64,000 nt of DNA from Pestalotiopsis fici W106-1 (Eukaryota > Ascomycota > Sordariomycetes > Amphisphaeriales > Sporocadaceae), in contig NW_006917104.1 in NCBI RefSeq assembly GCF_000516985.1, positions 620,001-684,000 on the forward strand. Reading direction: 5' to 3'. This document shows positions 21,533 to 32,833 of the stretch, in pieces. The translations under genes were made by a program, and so were the position numbers. Position 1 is the stretch's first letter; each line of letters starts with the position of its first letter. The notes under the pieces were generated by a model, which saw only the letters and a program-made list of their open reading frames with translations, ran no database searches and had not been told where the DNA came from.

Positions 21533-23546
21533 ATGCCCCTCCATGCTCGCCCTGGAGGCTGGTCACTCAGGGACACATACGGTGAGCGTCTGCTAGACAT
21601 CAAGCGTACAGCCGTAACCTCCCCTCAACTAAACATGTCGCCCGTTAGGTTTCATCGCGACATACGTACAGGCTCAAGCACCATTGCACGCCCAACCGAA
21701 TAGCATTATACAAACCTCACGATCAAGACTATCCCACGTTGCAGCTACATCAAGGTCAATTTCGACCCATCCGCGGGCAGCCAATTCCCTCTCGTCCGCG
21801 AGCACCACCGAGCAGAGAAATGGCAGCACGACAGTGACTACTCCTCATACAAATCGCCGTGACTTTCACAATTACTTTGTCACGCATCTGCCATCATCTT
21901 CGCTGCATCCCGACTCCAGGAGCGCGCCTGGGCTGCACCACAAGCTCCCAAGAGATGCCGCCGCACCTCATGTTCCCGGTCCGGGTTCTGCGCCCGCCGT
22001 AGCGCCTCCAAACATACCGACCACGCGCGAGCTGACGGTTGTGCGAATCCCATTGCGTAGTGCCAAACACCATTTCGGTGCAGCAGAGTCCCGGGGCCAA
22101 CGGCCATACAATGAGGATACGAACCAGGCTGGGACGATTGATATGCCGGCGTTCGCAAAGAGGGCACCTATCAGCTTGGTTCGAAGTAAAATGAAGAAAA
22201 GTGGCGAGGGCACGTCTGCAGACAGTGCATTCGGCGATCCCCAAATCTTTTACTTTGCCGTGTTCGATGGCCATGGTGGAAATCAGTGCAGTGACTTTTT
22301 AAAGGCAGAGCTCCACGGCTATATTGAGGAGGCGGCTGCCGAGTTCGAACTCAAGAGCAGTCTCAAGGCACACAGGACTCACGGCCCTGCAGCAGCACCC
22401 AAGCAGACTCTCCCGACTCCTATCCTGGCAGATAGCGAAGCTGGTGGTGAGAGAGGTCTCGACAAAGTAGAGATGAAGGACGCCTCTGAAGTCAAGCACA
22501 AGGTGGATATTCCAATCACCAAGAACGGCGAAATCGAGGAAGTCGAAAAAGCTGGCTCAATTGATGGCTCAGAACCAAGACCTGTCCCAGCCAACGAGTC
22601 AAAGGCTCTCCGACTACAAAAGGAGCTTCTCCAGGAATACAAGGAGTTGGTGGGCGGTTATTTTCGTCGCTGCAGCCCCGAGCATTTCAGTCTACAGCAT
22701 GATCCAGAGTCTCCCGAACCACCTGTAACCATTGAATCTGTCTTGACCTACGCCTTTCTGCGGGCTGATCTGGATTTCATTGCCGCGCAAGCCCGCAAGC
22801 CGGATCCTGATGACCCATACATCTCGGATACTGCTCTCAACAAGGATGATGTCCTGGGTTCACCGAGTCATATGCCACCTTCAGGACACGGAATCGGAGG
22901 CAAGTCGCGCTTCAAAGGTGGCTCAACAGCATCTGTCGCCCTGATATCGACGCCCACGCCCGCCCCATTCTGGCACCCTGCAGCGTCAAGTACCTTGTTG
23001 GTCGGTCATGTTGGTGATACCCGTATACTGCTCTGTGAGACGGCAACTGGGCTGGCAAAACCCTTGACAAGTGACCATCACCCCAACTCGCCCATCGAGT
23101 CACACCGTCTGCGACGTTTTGCGGCTTCATTTGTTACCGACTCATTTGGCGAGGAGCGCATCCAGGGCCTTGCAAATTCCCGAGCGTTTGGCGACATTGG
23201 ATCCAAGCGACTCGGCGTCTCTGCTGAGCCCGAGATCACCAGGACAGAATTGGGGCCCGCGCAATACAGCTTCCTGGTCTTGATGTCAGACGGCGTTTCG
23301 GGCACTTTGAGTGATCAGGAGATTGTAGACGTCGTCAAGGAGGCAAAAACTCCTGAGCAAGGCGCCAAAGATGTCGTGAGCTACTCGACCGAAGTCACAG
23401 TTGATGGTGACAACAGCACGTGCGTGGTGGTGCGGCTCGGCGGATGGGAGAGAAGGAGTGAGGGAGGAACTGGCAGTCTCGGTACCAAGGAGATTCGAGA
23501 CTATAGACGGCAGGAAGCTTTGGATCCAAGAAGAGGCCGTCGGTAA
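21533..23546 (+). CDS. PP2C protein phosphatase, probably mitochondrial
   Basis: Mg/Mn-dependent Ser/Thr phosphatase (PPM family), layout like yeast Ptc6/Aup1. Two exons: 21533..21581 and 21649..23546, joined over GTGAGC..GTTAG, 648 residues. The N-terminal 60 residues are rich in Arg, Ser, Ala and His with almost no acids (TSRSRLSHVAATSRSISTHP), as in a mitochondrial presequence. PP2C motifs: SRGQRPYNEDTNQAG (motif 1 with the metal Asp), FYFAVFDGHGGNQCS (residues about 217-231), LLVGHVGDTRILLC, SDHHPNSPIESHRL, GLANSRAFGD and FLVLMSDGVSGTLSDQEIVD. A long acidic/Ala-rich insert follows motif 2 (about residues 255-335). Substrate unknown. Confidence 0.87.
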
Positions 23547-23959
23547 TGGAAATCGGACTATTGAAACCACAGGGTCAAGGATTTGGAAAGATGAGGCCTC
23601 TAGTCCTACCATATCATGCATAGCTTATTAAGCGTTGACAGCATTACAACATTACAACATTAGGCTGCATATGATACCAAGAATCACATACAATCAGACA
23701 GCACAGATACAACAAAATTCATTTGTTTCTTCCGATTGAATAATTGCGCCGATCGCTGCAAAAAGCCTAGTTACTGAAGGGTAAGTGAGTTGCTATAATG
23801 GTACTGCATGGATTATAATCCTTCATTGAGGCTGTTCAGTCAGCTGACATGGTTCTCAATTCAAGTATCCATCATCAAAAAGCGGAACTTGTCCGAGCAT
23901 TTATCGTCAAGAGCTGAACCCACAATGCTGACTGACCACTTGTCTTTAAACCACCAAAA
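23547..23959. other. Intergenic, HET gene promoter region
   Basis: AT-rich with two tandem copies of acattacaac at about 23,645. No gene seen. Confidence 0.5.
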
Positions 23960-26124
23960 ATGATTTGCAATTTCTGTCGCAAAGCGATTTTCGAATCGCA
24001 AGTTTCGGGCCCCCGAGGATGTCATCACCAGCGACTCAACGATTTTGAGGAGTCGGTATTAGAAGGATGCGTGTTCTGTACACGGCTGATGGGAAACATT
24101 AAAAGCCAACGGTCTCAATCAGAGAAGAAATGGCTGGAAAAGTTGAATGCTGGAGAATGCATATACAGATGGGGTCTTCGGCAAATGGCTAGGACGAGCG
24201 AAAGCCAGGAGTCCATCATCATCAATTTTCGGTCAACGCCTCTCGGTGCGGATAGAAAAGCAACGTATCTGCCTGATGAAATATTCTATTTGATGCCAGA
24301 GCAAGGTAATTTATGGTATTTGTCCCCAGGCCGCCATTATTCCATTAATTTCTTACAACAGAATCGTCGCCACTGCCGTTACCGGAGCAGATGGGCAAGG
24401 CGACCGACTCTGGTCAGTCTCTGGGTCAAGTCAAGCAGTGGATCAAGACCTGCGTCAACGGCCACCCCGATTGCCAACGAAAGGGGCCAAACACGAAAAC
24501 GCTTCCAAAGCGCTTGCTAGATTTAGGCGCGGAAAGCTCGGCGTGGCCTCCCGAGCATGTCCGTATCATTGCTTCCAAGGAGTTGAGCAGTGCCGACCAA
24601 GTTCACAGGCGATATGTCACGCTCAGTCACTGCTGGGGCCCGAATCCGACCTTTGCTCAGCTCAATCAGGATAACCTAGAGACATGGATGACCACGGGGA
24701 TCCCGTGGACCGACTGTTGCAGCAACAAGAACTTTGAGGAAGCCCTGCAGGTCGCGCGGAATCTGGGGATCAGGTACATTTGGATCGACTCGTTGTGCAT
24801 TATTCAACACAATGCAGAGGACTGGGAAGAAGAGGCGCCCATGATGCGCGACATTTACCGCAACTCCTTTTGCAACATTGCGGCCTCGGACTCTGCAGAT
24901 GGATATGGAGGCCTGTTTCGTTCTCGAAATGGTACAAGCGTGGCAGCTCCCGTCTACAGCGGCCAAGTCGGCACGTCGATCCCCTTGCTGGCCGGGCGGA
25001 CCTGGAGGATCGTCTCGGGCAGTATGTGGAGGCGCGAGCTCTTGGAACAGCCGCTGTACAAGCGAGGCTGGGTCTTTCAGGAGCGAATGCTGGCGCCGCG
25101 CATCTTGCACTTTTGCAAAGAGCAGGTCTTTTGGGACTGCGCGACCACGAGCGCGTGCGAGACTTTTCCGGCCGGTCTGCCGACGCAGCTGGACGGCACG
25201 GCGCGCATCGATCGGCGCTGGCGGGCGTGGCTCGGAGCGCCCAGTCCGGAAGCTCGGCAGAATATGAACATTGACACGTTTTGGTCGTCGGCGGTCTCGG
25301 CATACACAGGCAATGAGTTGACCTTTCACAAGGACAAGCTGAGCGCAATCTACGGCGTTGGGAATATCGTGGCCGAGGCCATGCAGGAAGGATGGGGAGA
25401 CTGGGTTGCTGGTCTCTGGTCTACTCGTCTCGAAAACCAACTCGCCTGGACGGTCATTGACCCTGCCGAGGCAACGCGTCCCAAGTCTCAAGCTGGGGAG
25501 TCGTTGACGTTTCCTAGTTGGTCATGGACATCAATCAAAGGACAAGTTCGAACGGCGCAAATCTGGGCGCCCTTGACTATCTACACTGCCGAGAACCATG
25601 CCGGGGAGAGCGTGGCATTTGCAAAAATTGACGAGACCAAAGGCAATCTTGTTTCTCCTGATGCTTTGGCGTTGCGCTGCCATGTTGGGAATGGCACTCT
25701 AAAGCAGCAACAAGGGCACGATCGGTTTATCCTCGAGGTGGGGTGCGCCAACACCAGCCACGATAGCTTCATCCAAGTATTCCCCGATACGATCTTGACG
25801 ACGGGCACAAGTTTTCAGTTCCTGATTCTCTTTGTGTCCAAGGAGCCTGCCAAGCTACGTACAGCAGATGGCCGTGAGATCTTGAGGGCAATTGATGAGG
25901 ACGATCCTGCGACCGAGTTCACCTACTCTGGACTTGGTCTTTTGATTGAAGAAGGTGGGTTCAAGCCTGGGTGTTATGAACGGCTTGGTGTCATTAAATT
26001 TTCGGAATTGAATGAGCAGGATTGGCAGCAGGTCAGACGTGCTTGCAATGAGCAAAGTGACGGCAAGGGATGTGATGGTTTTACTCCTAGGTCAGCAAGT
26101 GCAAAATCGATTTGGCTAGTATGA
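23960..26124 (+). CDS. HET-domain (heterokaryon incompatibility) protein
   Basis: Member of the large fungal HET family, whose domain triggers cell death in non-self recognition. Two exons: 23960..24305 and 24362..26124, 702 residues in phase. The N-terminus has paired cysteines (MICNFCRKAIF; GCVFCTRLMG) common in front of HET domains. The HET domain runs from about residue 199 to 350. It begins with RYVTLSHCWG and contains RNLGIRYIWIDSLCIIQ, DWEEEAPMMRDIYRNSFCNI and LYKRGWVFQERMLAPRILHF, the conserved blocks of PF06985. The C-terminal half has no recognised domain. It heads the accessory block with the S41 peptidase and the STAND protein. A role in allorecognition for this copy is inference. 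Confidence 0.9.
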
Positions 26125-26481
26125 TAAGTGTATACATAAACATCATCAATACACAGAATCAACAGTAGACTTAACATTAGTTTGCATTTATTGGTGAAGA
26201 GTGTGCACAAACTTATTCAATGAACCCTTCGCGTTGTGTCGCTCGAAAGGAATCGTATTAACCATCTACTCTGTGGCGCATCATGTACTATGAATCTGTC
26301 ACAATGGTAAAGCATTTATCTCACTCCATGAATTTTCATAATGGTGACATGTTTTGTACTTGTTGATTATAAAGCCACTTTTATGCCACGCCAATGCTAT
26401 GCTCTAAAAACATTATAAAGTTGGTATACCGTAAATGCACCTCTTGCGCCTAACGCCTTGCCTTGTAAGACTATGCAAACT
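26125..26481. other. Convergent 3' region
   Basis: AT-rich region between the HET gene (+) and the peptidase (-). No gene seen. Confidence 0.5.
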
Positions 26482-29240
26482 CTATTTAGCTGAACAGCCA
26501 AGCTTGGTATTTCCTTGTCTCGGGACACAGAAACCACGGGCTACCTGTTTCCCCGTGATTCCATCCTTCTTGGGCGAGAGTAGACTCTTTGTCTCCTTGC
26601 TCTCGTGAAAGATCTTTTGGTTGCACACGGGCGCATCACTTCCACAGTTGCTCTGTCCGACATTGCAGACCTTGACGCAGGCATGGGTTGTGGCCGACGT
26701 CTTGCCATTGGCACAGCTGACCTGGATCGGCTGGCAGGTTGACACTCCCGTCACGCACTCCTTGGGGTCCTCGGGGTCGCAAGGGACCACGGGCGCAGAG
26801 CGCTTGGCCCGGACCTGGCCGTCCACCATGGGAATGGCGTCGTCGGATGAGTCGTCGGGCGTGGGATCTGCGTCAAAGAGGTATCCGATGGCGGGGATAT
26901 CTGCCGTGACGGCCGTGGTCTGTGGCGGCGGCTTCGGGATCATGGCGGAGCCGTCTGCGCTTGTGGTCGTATAGCCGGTCGAATCCTTGACGCAGCGGGA
27001 CGTGTCTTGCCAGGCGGCTGTCGCGACGTCGCGCCACAGAGCCGTCATGTTGAGGACGTTGTCAAGGGTAAAGTACAGTCTGCAATCGGCTGCCAGATAG
27101 TCAAACTGAAGTGGCGGGCCGATGGGGTCGGTGGCGCTGCGCACTTGGTCGCGAAGGTTGAATCCTGCTTCCGTGATGTACATTCCAGTGTCGGTACGGT
27201 TAGGCAGAGAAGTCGCGGCGGCATCATCGAATGTGATGGCGTCTGTAAAGTCTTCATCGAGCAAGAATGTATCGTACGCGCGAGCACCTCTGCTTCCACC
27301 GACTGATTGCATTGGGCCCGTCTGGGGCCTTCCGCCGACAACAATCGTGCGGGCTTTGGCTTGATGCGTCATCATCTCGACAAAGAGACTGCAGGTAGAT
27401 GAGCACAAGCCGTCTGTGAGGATGACTACATCCTCGGCCTTCCAGTATCCCGGCCCGTCAGGCTCGCCGCCAGGGATATACAGTGGCGAGTAGAAGCCGT
27501 CAAAGGCGGCATTATCAAAGTTCATGTTGGCAAGGTCGTATTGTTCAACCAGAGAAAACAAATCACCATTCTCTGACAGCGGCCCATAGTACTCTGCCCA
27601 CGAAGAAAAGTTCTTGCCCGTGGCGGCATTCAACCGATCAATGACGACCCACTCATCAGCGGCCATGTACTCGAGCATGTCATCGGGATCGTCAGCTCCC
27701 GCCAAGATGTCTGCCCAGTAGCTCGTCTTGACTTGGCCGAGTGCGTCGGCCAGCTCGTGGCTGCGGCGTCGGCTCCCAGCAAAGGGCTCGATGCCGGGGA
27801 AGATTGTCCGAAAGGTCGAAAAGGCCAGCAATGGCGTGCCTCCCTGATTACCCTGCAGATCGATGACGAGCCGGGTCAAGTTTTGTTCCTGAGCTTGTTG
27901 CAGAGCCTTTTCGACTGCGGCGCTGAAATTGGTAACTGCGAACCCGGCCTCGTCAAAGGAAGGGATGCTGAGAACGGCCGTTGAGATGTCATCCAGGAAA
28001 TATGCAGTAAACCAACCGGAGCCCTCGAGATCATCTTGGATCACGTCTGCCGCGGGGTATTCGCCGCCCGTGATATTGTCCCATCCGTGTTCAAAACTGC
28101 GGGTAGCAACTATCGAAGTGTCATCCGAGTCGCCAGTCGAGTTCCACATGGGTGGAAGCGGAACCTCGTCAATGGAAGGCGGCACAAGACCGAGCACAAA
28201 GTAGTTGAAGTAGTCGCCGCCCGTGGTCAGAGGACCCGTAAAGTCAGTGTTGGTGTAGATGGCGACCCAAGGCGTCGACAGGGTGGAGCCATTGGCAAAG
28301 GTAAAGTTGAGCAACGGGCCCTCGTAGAAAGTTGCGCCTCCGGAAAAGCTCGTGTATTGGTTCAGCACCGTTTGTACCGGGTTGTACATGAGCTGGTTCC
28401 AGTCGGCGTGCGGCTCGAGCAACCCGACCGAGTTGAGTGCTCCAAAGCGCGTCAGAAACTCGACGACATCGACTCCGTTGAGTTGGGTGACGGGCGAGAT
28501 TTCGATGCCGGTCTGTTGCCGTTCGTATACGTCGTCTGACAAAGAGTATTAGCACCATGATTAACTAATCTATGAACTAACATCCTTACCGAAAATGTAT
28601 ATTTCTGGTGTGCTTGATCCATCCTTGGAAGCAGTGACAAGGTCGTAGATACTAGCGAAAGAGAATGAAGACATGATGCCAGCTGAAAGGCTGACATGCG
28701 CGTCGTGAGTCGAGTATACCAACTTGAGCAAGTCTGCCTCAAAGGCATATCTATGTCGTGTTAGCATTCGGTCGAGCTGGCTACGTAAGAAAGGACACTA
28801 CATACTGGTTCTTGTAAACGCCAGCTGTAGCATTTGCCTTGATCTTTTGAAGTTCACCCTCAAAGTCCACTGCAGGTTGTTGGTAGCCCACAGGTGGGTT
28901 TTTGAGATACGATAGAGTGCTCTGAAACTGAATGGTCGTGTTGTAATAGTCGATGAAGCGGACAGCAACGGCTTGGTTGAAAGGAACACTCGTCAAACAT
29001 GCAAAGGCATCTGAAGCATAGAAGAAGAGGTTTCCTAAAATCACTAATCAATATCTTGTGTTTGTCTCTGTCATGGACTGTCAAAATACCTTCGTTGACC
29101 AAATCGATTATGTCACCACAGATGGTAGGATTGTCTGTAGTTTCCGACGCTACTTGTCTGGCAACACGGCGAGGGGTTGGGGTCGAAGAACATAGTCCTA
29201 CGAGGAAGAAAATTAATGAGAAAAGCTGGAAGCGCGCCAT
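26482..29240 (-). CDS. Secreted S41-family peptidase with Cys-rich tail
   Basis: Fungal tail-specific-protease-like serine peptidase. Four exons: 29240..29090, 29034..28806, 28750..28590 and 28535..26482, 864 residues. A clear signal peptide (FQLFSLIFFLVGLCSS) opens it. The N-terminal region has YSTHDAHVSL and VTQLNGVDVVEFLTRFG, as in CPAF/IRBP-like S41 proteins. The core has LTRLVIDLQGNQGG and, further on, DVVILTDGLCSSTCSLFVEM, where the Ser of the SSTC block is the expected nucleophile. Many N-glycosylation sequons (NFT, NGS, NST, NLT) fit secretion. A Lys-Arg pair at residues 758-759 precedes a 105-residue tail with ten cysteines (CDPEDPKEC to GCSAK). Release by Kex2 is inference. Substrate unknown. 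Confidence 0.82.
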
Positions 29241-29920
29241 GATTGTGTTGTCTACGTCGAGGCTCGAATGGAATGCCTCTCAATCACGATGTCAACTGTG
29301 TTGTCTGGATTGATTATCAAATGTTCGTTCCATGGACGCAATCATATATACAAAATCAAATTGATACTAAACTCCAGCCTCAAAACAGTCTTTGGTAAAA
29401 AGGAACGATATCCTAGTCTTCATGCTGTGCATTCTACAACGTGCTACATAAGCACTACTGTGCAACCTGGTATTTAAGCTTATGAGCTGAGCCACCCACC
29501 CTTGAAAGGATCCATAATTTTGGGAATGCGATTGGTGCTTTGCCTCTGCAGCCCAGGGTCATTCATTAGAGACTGCCTACATATATACGGAAGACCCTGG
29601 AAAGTCCTAGCCTAAGCCTCCCGCTGGATCCTCTATACAAGGTCCATCACCCAAATATAGGAGCGGCCGCAACACATGGTTCTTTGAAGCGGAGAGGCAG
29701 TCATCAATGGTCTCGAATCTCGACCCACGGCCCGATTTGGTCATTCCGCCCCCAATATGGAAATTTGCTACAGAAGACCATTCTCGTCGAGTTCCATGTT
29801 CCAGGCATCACATTGAAAAAAGAGCGGGATCTTACTAAAAAAGATACTCCAAACGGTATCGGAAAACGGCACTCTAGGTAAAAGGCAGACTCGCAAAGCG
29901 ACAGTACAGCAAATGAGACC
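29241..29920. other. Divergent intergenic region, possible upstream exon
   Basis: Between the peptidase (-) and the STAND gene (+). A frame from the ATG at about 29,706 reads MVSNLDPRPDLVIPPPIWKF and looks coding-like, but it hits a stop and I found no phased donor into the next exon. It may be a lost or unmodelled 5' exon. Confidence 0.3.
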
Positions 29921-31609
29921 ATGATTCAAAGCAGTGCCAAAATCAGTCAACAATATGAGGTCGGTCCCGACATTTCGGAACAATTGTTTGACAACATCCT
30001 GAAGGGGGAGGTTTTTCAAGCGTGGAAGCTCAAGGACAATGCATGGCCATTATACATTGTCGGAGGTCCAGGTTCCGGCAAGGTGCGACCAAATTCATTC
30101 CTTTCAAAAACAACTTGTAACACTATGTGATGCTGAAATTGCAAGATTCGTATAGTCGACGCTGGCCTCGACGGTAGCTCAGAAATTAAAAGGGTGCGAC
30201 AGGTTTCGGCCGAATGCCGTAGTGACTATCTTTGTGCGCGAGCAGATGCAGTGGGACGACAATGTCAGGTTCTTGATCCTGCTCAATGTTCTGCATCAAC
30301 TTTCTGAGCAGTCCGTTAAACCAATCGCTGTCGATGGAGTTATCCGGCAGAGCCAAAATCGCACAAGCGATGCCGTTCCAGATTCGGAATCTTCTCTTAT
30401 CCATGCCATCAAAGAATCCCTTCAGACATTCGACAATGGGTTTCTCATTCTCGATTGCATTGACCGACTCGGGCCTGTCCCTGGTGAATCTGATGATCAT
30501 GTCTGGAAGCAATTCCAGGACCTCGGATTCAAAGTCATGTTGACTTCAAGGACACTCGCCTTTGATGAAGAAGAGTTTCTGGGGACATCGTGCGATGCGT
30601 GTTACAGAGGACCACTACAAGTGTATTGGAGATGCGAGAGCGGCATGCACAAGGCTGTCGACGACGACTGTGTAGGCAATGATGATGAAGAAAACTGTGA
30701 GGAAGAAGAAGCTGCCGATTGTGGAAATGGTTTATGTTGCGACGATGACCTGGATGTTGACCAACAAGTGGGAACATACATACTGTGTCAAGACTGCTAC
30801 AAGTCAAGCGACGTTTGTCCAGATCCCGAATGGTAAGTTGAAAACATCATCAATTCGCTGGTCCTCCCCAAACACCCCTTTGGCCCTCGGGTGAATACGT
30901 GCAACTCATCTCAACCATTCTTGCTAATACAATGCTCAGCCAAGCTAGCGACTCCTTCATTCAACCATACACTCGCAGACGAATCGACATGAACGAAGCC
31001 GTGGCCGGGACACTGTCCAAATTCGTCGCCCGGGAGCTCGAGACGGAGCACGGCAACTTGGGCCTCGACAGCGGCGCCACCAATGTCCCGTCCCTGTCTC
31101 AGTTCGGCTCGGCGCTGCTAAACTCGCGGCGCTCGCGTCCTGCCCAGTGGCTCCGGAACCACATTGCGGGCCTGGCCGACCACAATGTCGCACTTGCGCG
31201 TCTTCGCGTCGATATCGTGCACGAGAACATGGAGACCATTCAAGAGGCAGAGGCGCTGCCGGGAGGACTACCCCACGCGCTGGCTGTGCTATTCGAGGCC
31301 GAGATCCAGGGTGTCTTGAGACAAAGCCAGATAGATGCGGACTTGGGTATCAAGGCGCTCGCTCTCTGGGCTACCGGGGCCGAGACGGAGCAGTACTTGC
31401 TGGAGCAATTGATGGAAGTCGGCCACGTCGAGGAGAGTCTGTGTACTATTGAGCGGGTGCTACATACTACCAGAGGTTTGCTCATGATTGCAAAGTTGGA
31501 GGATCGGCCGGTCTTGGCGTACACTTATACGTTTGCGACATATATCAAGGGCGGATATTGCGGTGTGGTTGACGATATTATAGCCGAGTTGGGTGTCGTA
31601 TCAACTTGA
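29921..31609 (+). CDS. Short STAND/NACHT-like P-loop protein with Cys-rich module
   Basis: Three exons: 29921..30082, 30156..30832 and 30940..31609, 502 residues, with a TGCTAATAC branch site before the last acceptor. Walker A is split by the first intron (YIVGGPGSGK then STLAST). Walker B is FLILDCIDRL and a sensor-like KVMLTSR follows. Then comes a Cys-rich, very acidic module (CDACYRGPLQVYWRCESG to CQDCYKSSDVC) resembling the zinc-binding segment after the NACHT-like region in fungal ankyrin/NLR-type proteins. The C-terminal 225 residues are helical. The usual N-terminal effector and the repeat sensor (ankyrin, WD40, TPR) are absent, so it is a minimal or truncated member. The start is uncertain because an upstream exon may exist. 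Confidence 0.65.
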
Positions 31610-32309
31610 TTGAACAAATAGTAGCAGAGGAACAAGTTGAATAGTCATCATGATTTTTTTACATGTCTGACAGAACTATGTTGGTACTGCATATGTCTTG
31701 CTTTTTCTTGCGCTGGACATGTTTCAAATTTCAGTATGTTTGTTTTGGCAACGACAGTATCAGGAATCCTTCTTCTAACAAAGAATTTAAGCGGTACACG
31801 ATGCTTTCAATATCACTTGTCTTGTGTCACTATCACCTGGTGTCAGGGAGACGTGAGTATCATCCAGAGCAGCGTCCTTCAGAAGTCGATATCTGTTCTT
31901 CAACTGAGATGTCTTTGGTAACAGCACTAGCAGCCAAACGAGCTCATATGCTGATTGTGACAGAAATTTGATTTTGCCGTAATATGGAATCAATGACGTT
32001 TGCTTCCTATGTATACATATATGAATCAAATTTCTGCAGGCACTTTTGCAGTGCTGTCCTTTCCTGTCTCATTTGCAATGCCATGATGAAAATAAATATA
32101 TCAATGATGCTAGAACGAGTCGCCCGCCTGGATTAAATACGCCACCACAATGCTTTGACCTGATATCATAACACACTTTCCATTGATTAGGCGCAAGTCA
32201 GGGTATCTCGTAAGTCGTAAGCCGTGCTTCCATGTACAGATTTGGTCTTGTATACAGTGACACGCGCTTTCTCTCGCCCACCGTTGTCGGGGTTAATAAT
32301 TGCGCCGCT
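31610..32309. other. Convergent 3' region, no gene seen
   Basis: AT-rich between the STAND gene (+) and the small membrane protein (-). The open frames are short and lack coding bias. Confidence 0.5.
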
Positions 32310-32833
32310 TCATAGTCGAATGTTGACGTCCATACACTCGATTCTCCATTCCCTCCGTCCCAGCAGACTCCTCAACCACTCGATGCCCAATCCAGTCCAT
32401 TCCGCCTTGCGGCGCGAGAGCTCGTCGGCAGCAGCGCTTGCAAGTGCGCTCGCAGTCGTGTTCAGCATCTCAAAGGCAGTCTCGTTGAAGCCGCTGTCGC
32501 CCTGCGCCACTGTCGTGCAGTTGTCGGTGCATTCAAAGTACGACGATCGCGGCGCGAACCAGTTACTGCTAAAGTCGAAGAAGCAGCGGTCGGACCAGTA
32601 GCACGAGGTGACAAAGAGGATCAAGAGAAGGACGGAGCAGTAGACACATGGTCGGTTCAGAAAGTATGTGCACACAAAGAAGAGGAATATGAAGGCGGGC
32701 GAGGCATTGGTGGGAATGAAGAGGAGCGGAAGCCAACTACGGAATCAAGGAGTCAGCACATTGTGGATAGGAATCACCAGCAGAAAAAAAAAAAAACAGG
32801 CTCTATTTTCGCGTACCTCCGTAGACAGAACAT
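32310..32833 (-). CDS. Small fungal membrane protein, function unknown
   Basis: Two exons: a 17-nt first exon (32833..32817, MFCLR) and 32736..32310, joined over GTACGC..CGTAG, 147 residues. Two hydrophobic segments lie at the N-terminus (SWLPLLFIPTNASPAFIFLF and CVYCSVLLLILFVTSCYW). They are followed by a probably lumenal or extracellular part with four cysteines and sequons (NCT, NET, NTT), and a basic C-terminal helix (SLLGRREWRIECMD). I do not know a named family. The ordered hydrophobicity, sequons and phased tiny exon support a real gene that plain ORF calling would start wrongly. Confidence 0.65.

Noticed and set aside
24676..25491. Minus-strand open frame opposite the HET gene
   Set aside because: Antisense shadow of the HET exon; Arg/Pro/Ala-rich with no domain.
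28036..28539. Plus-strand open frame opposite the S41 peptidase
   Set aside because: Antisense shadow of a GC-rich exon with clear peptidase motifs on the other strand.
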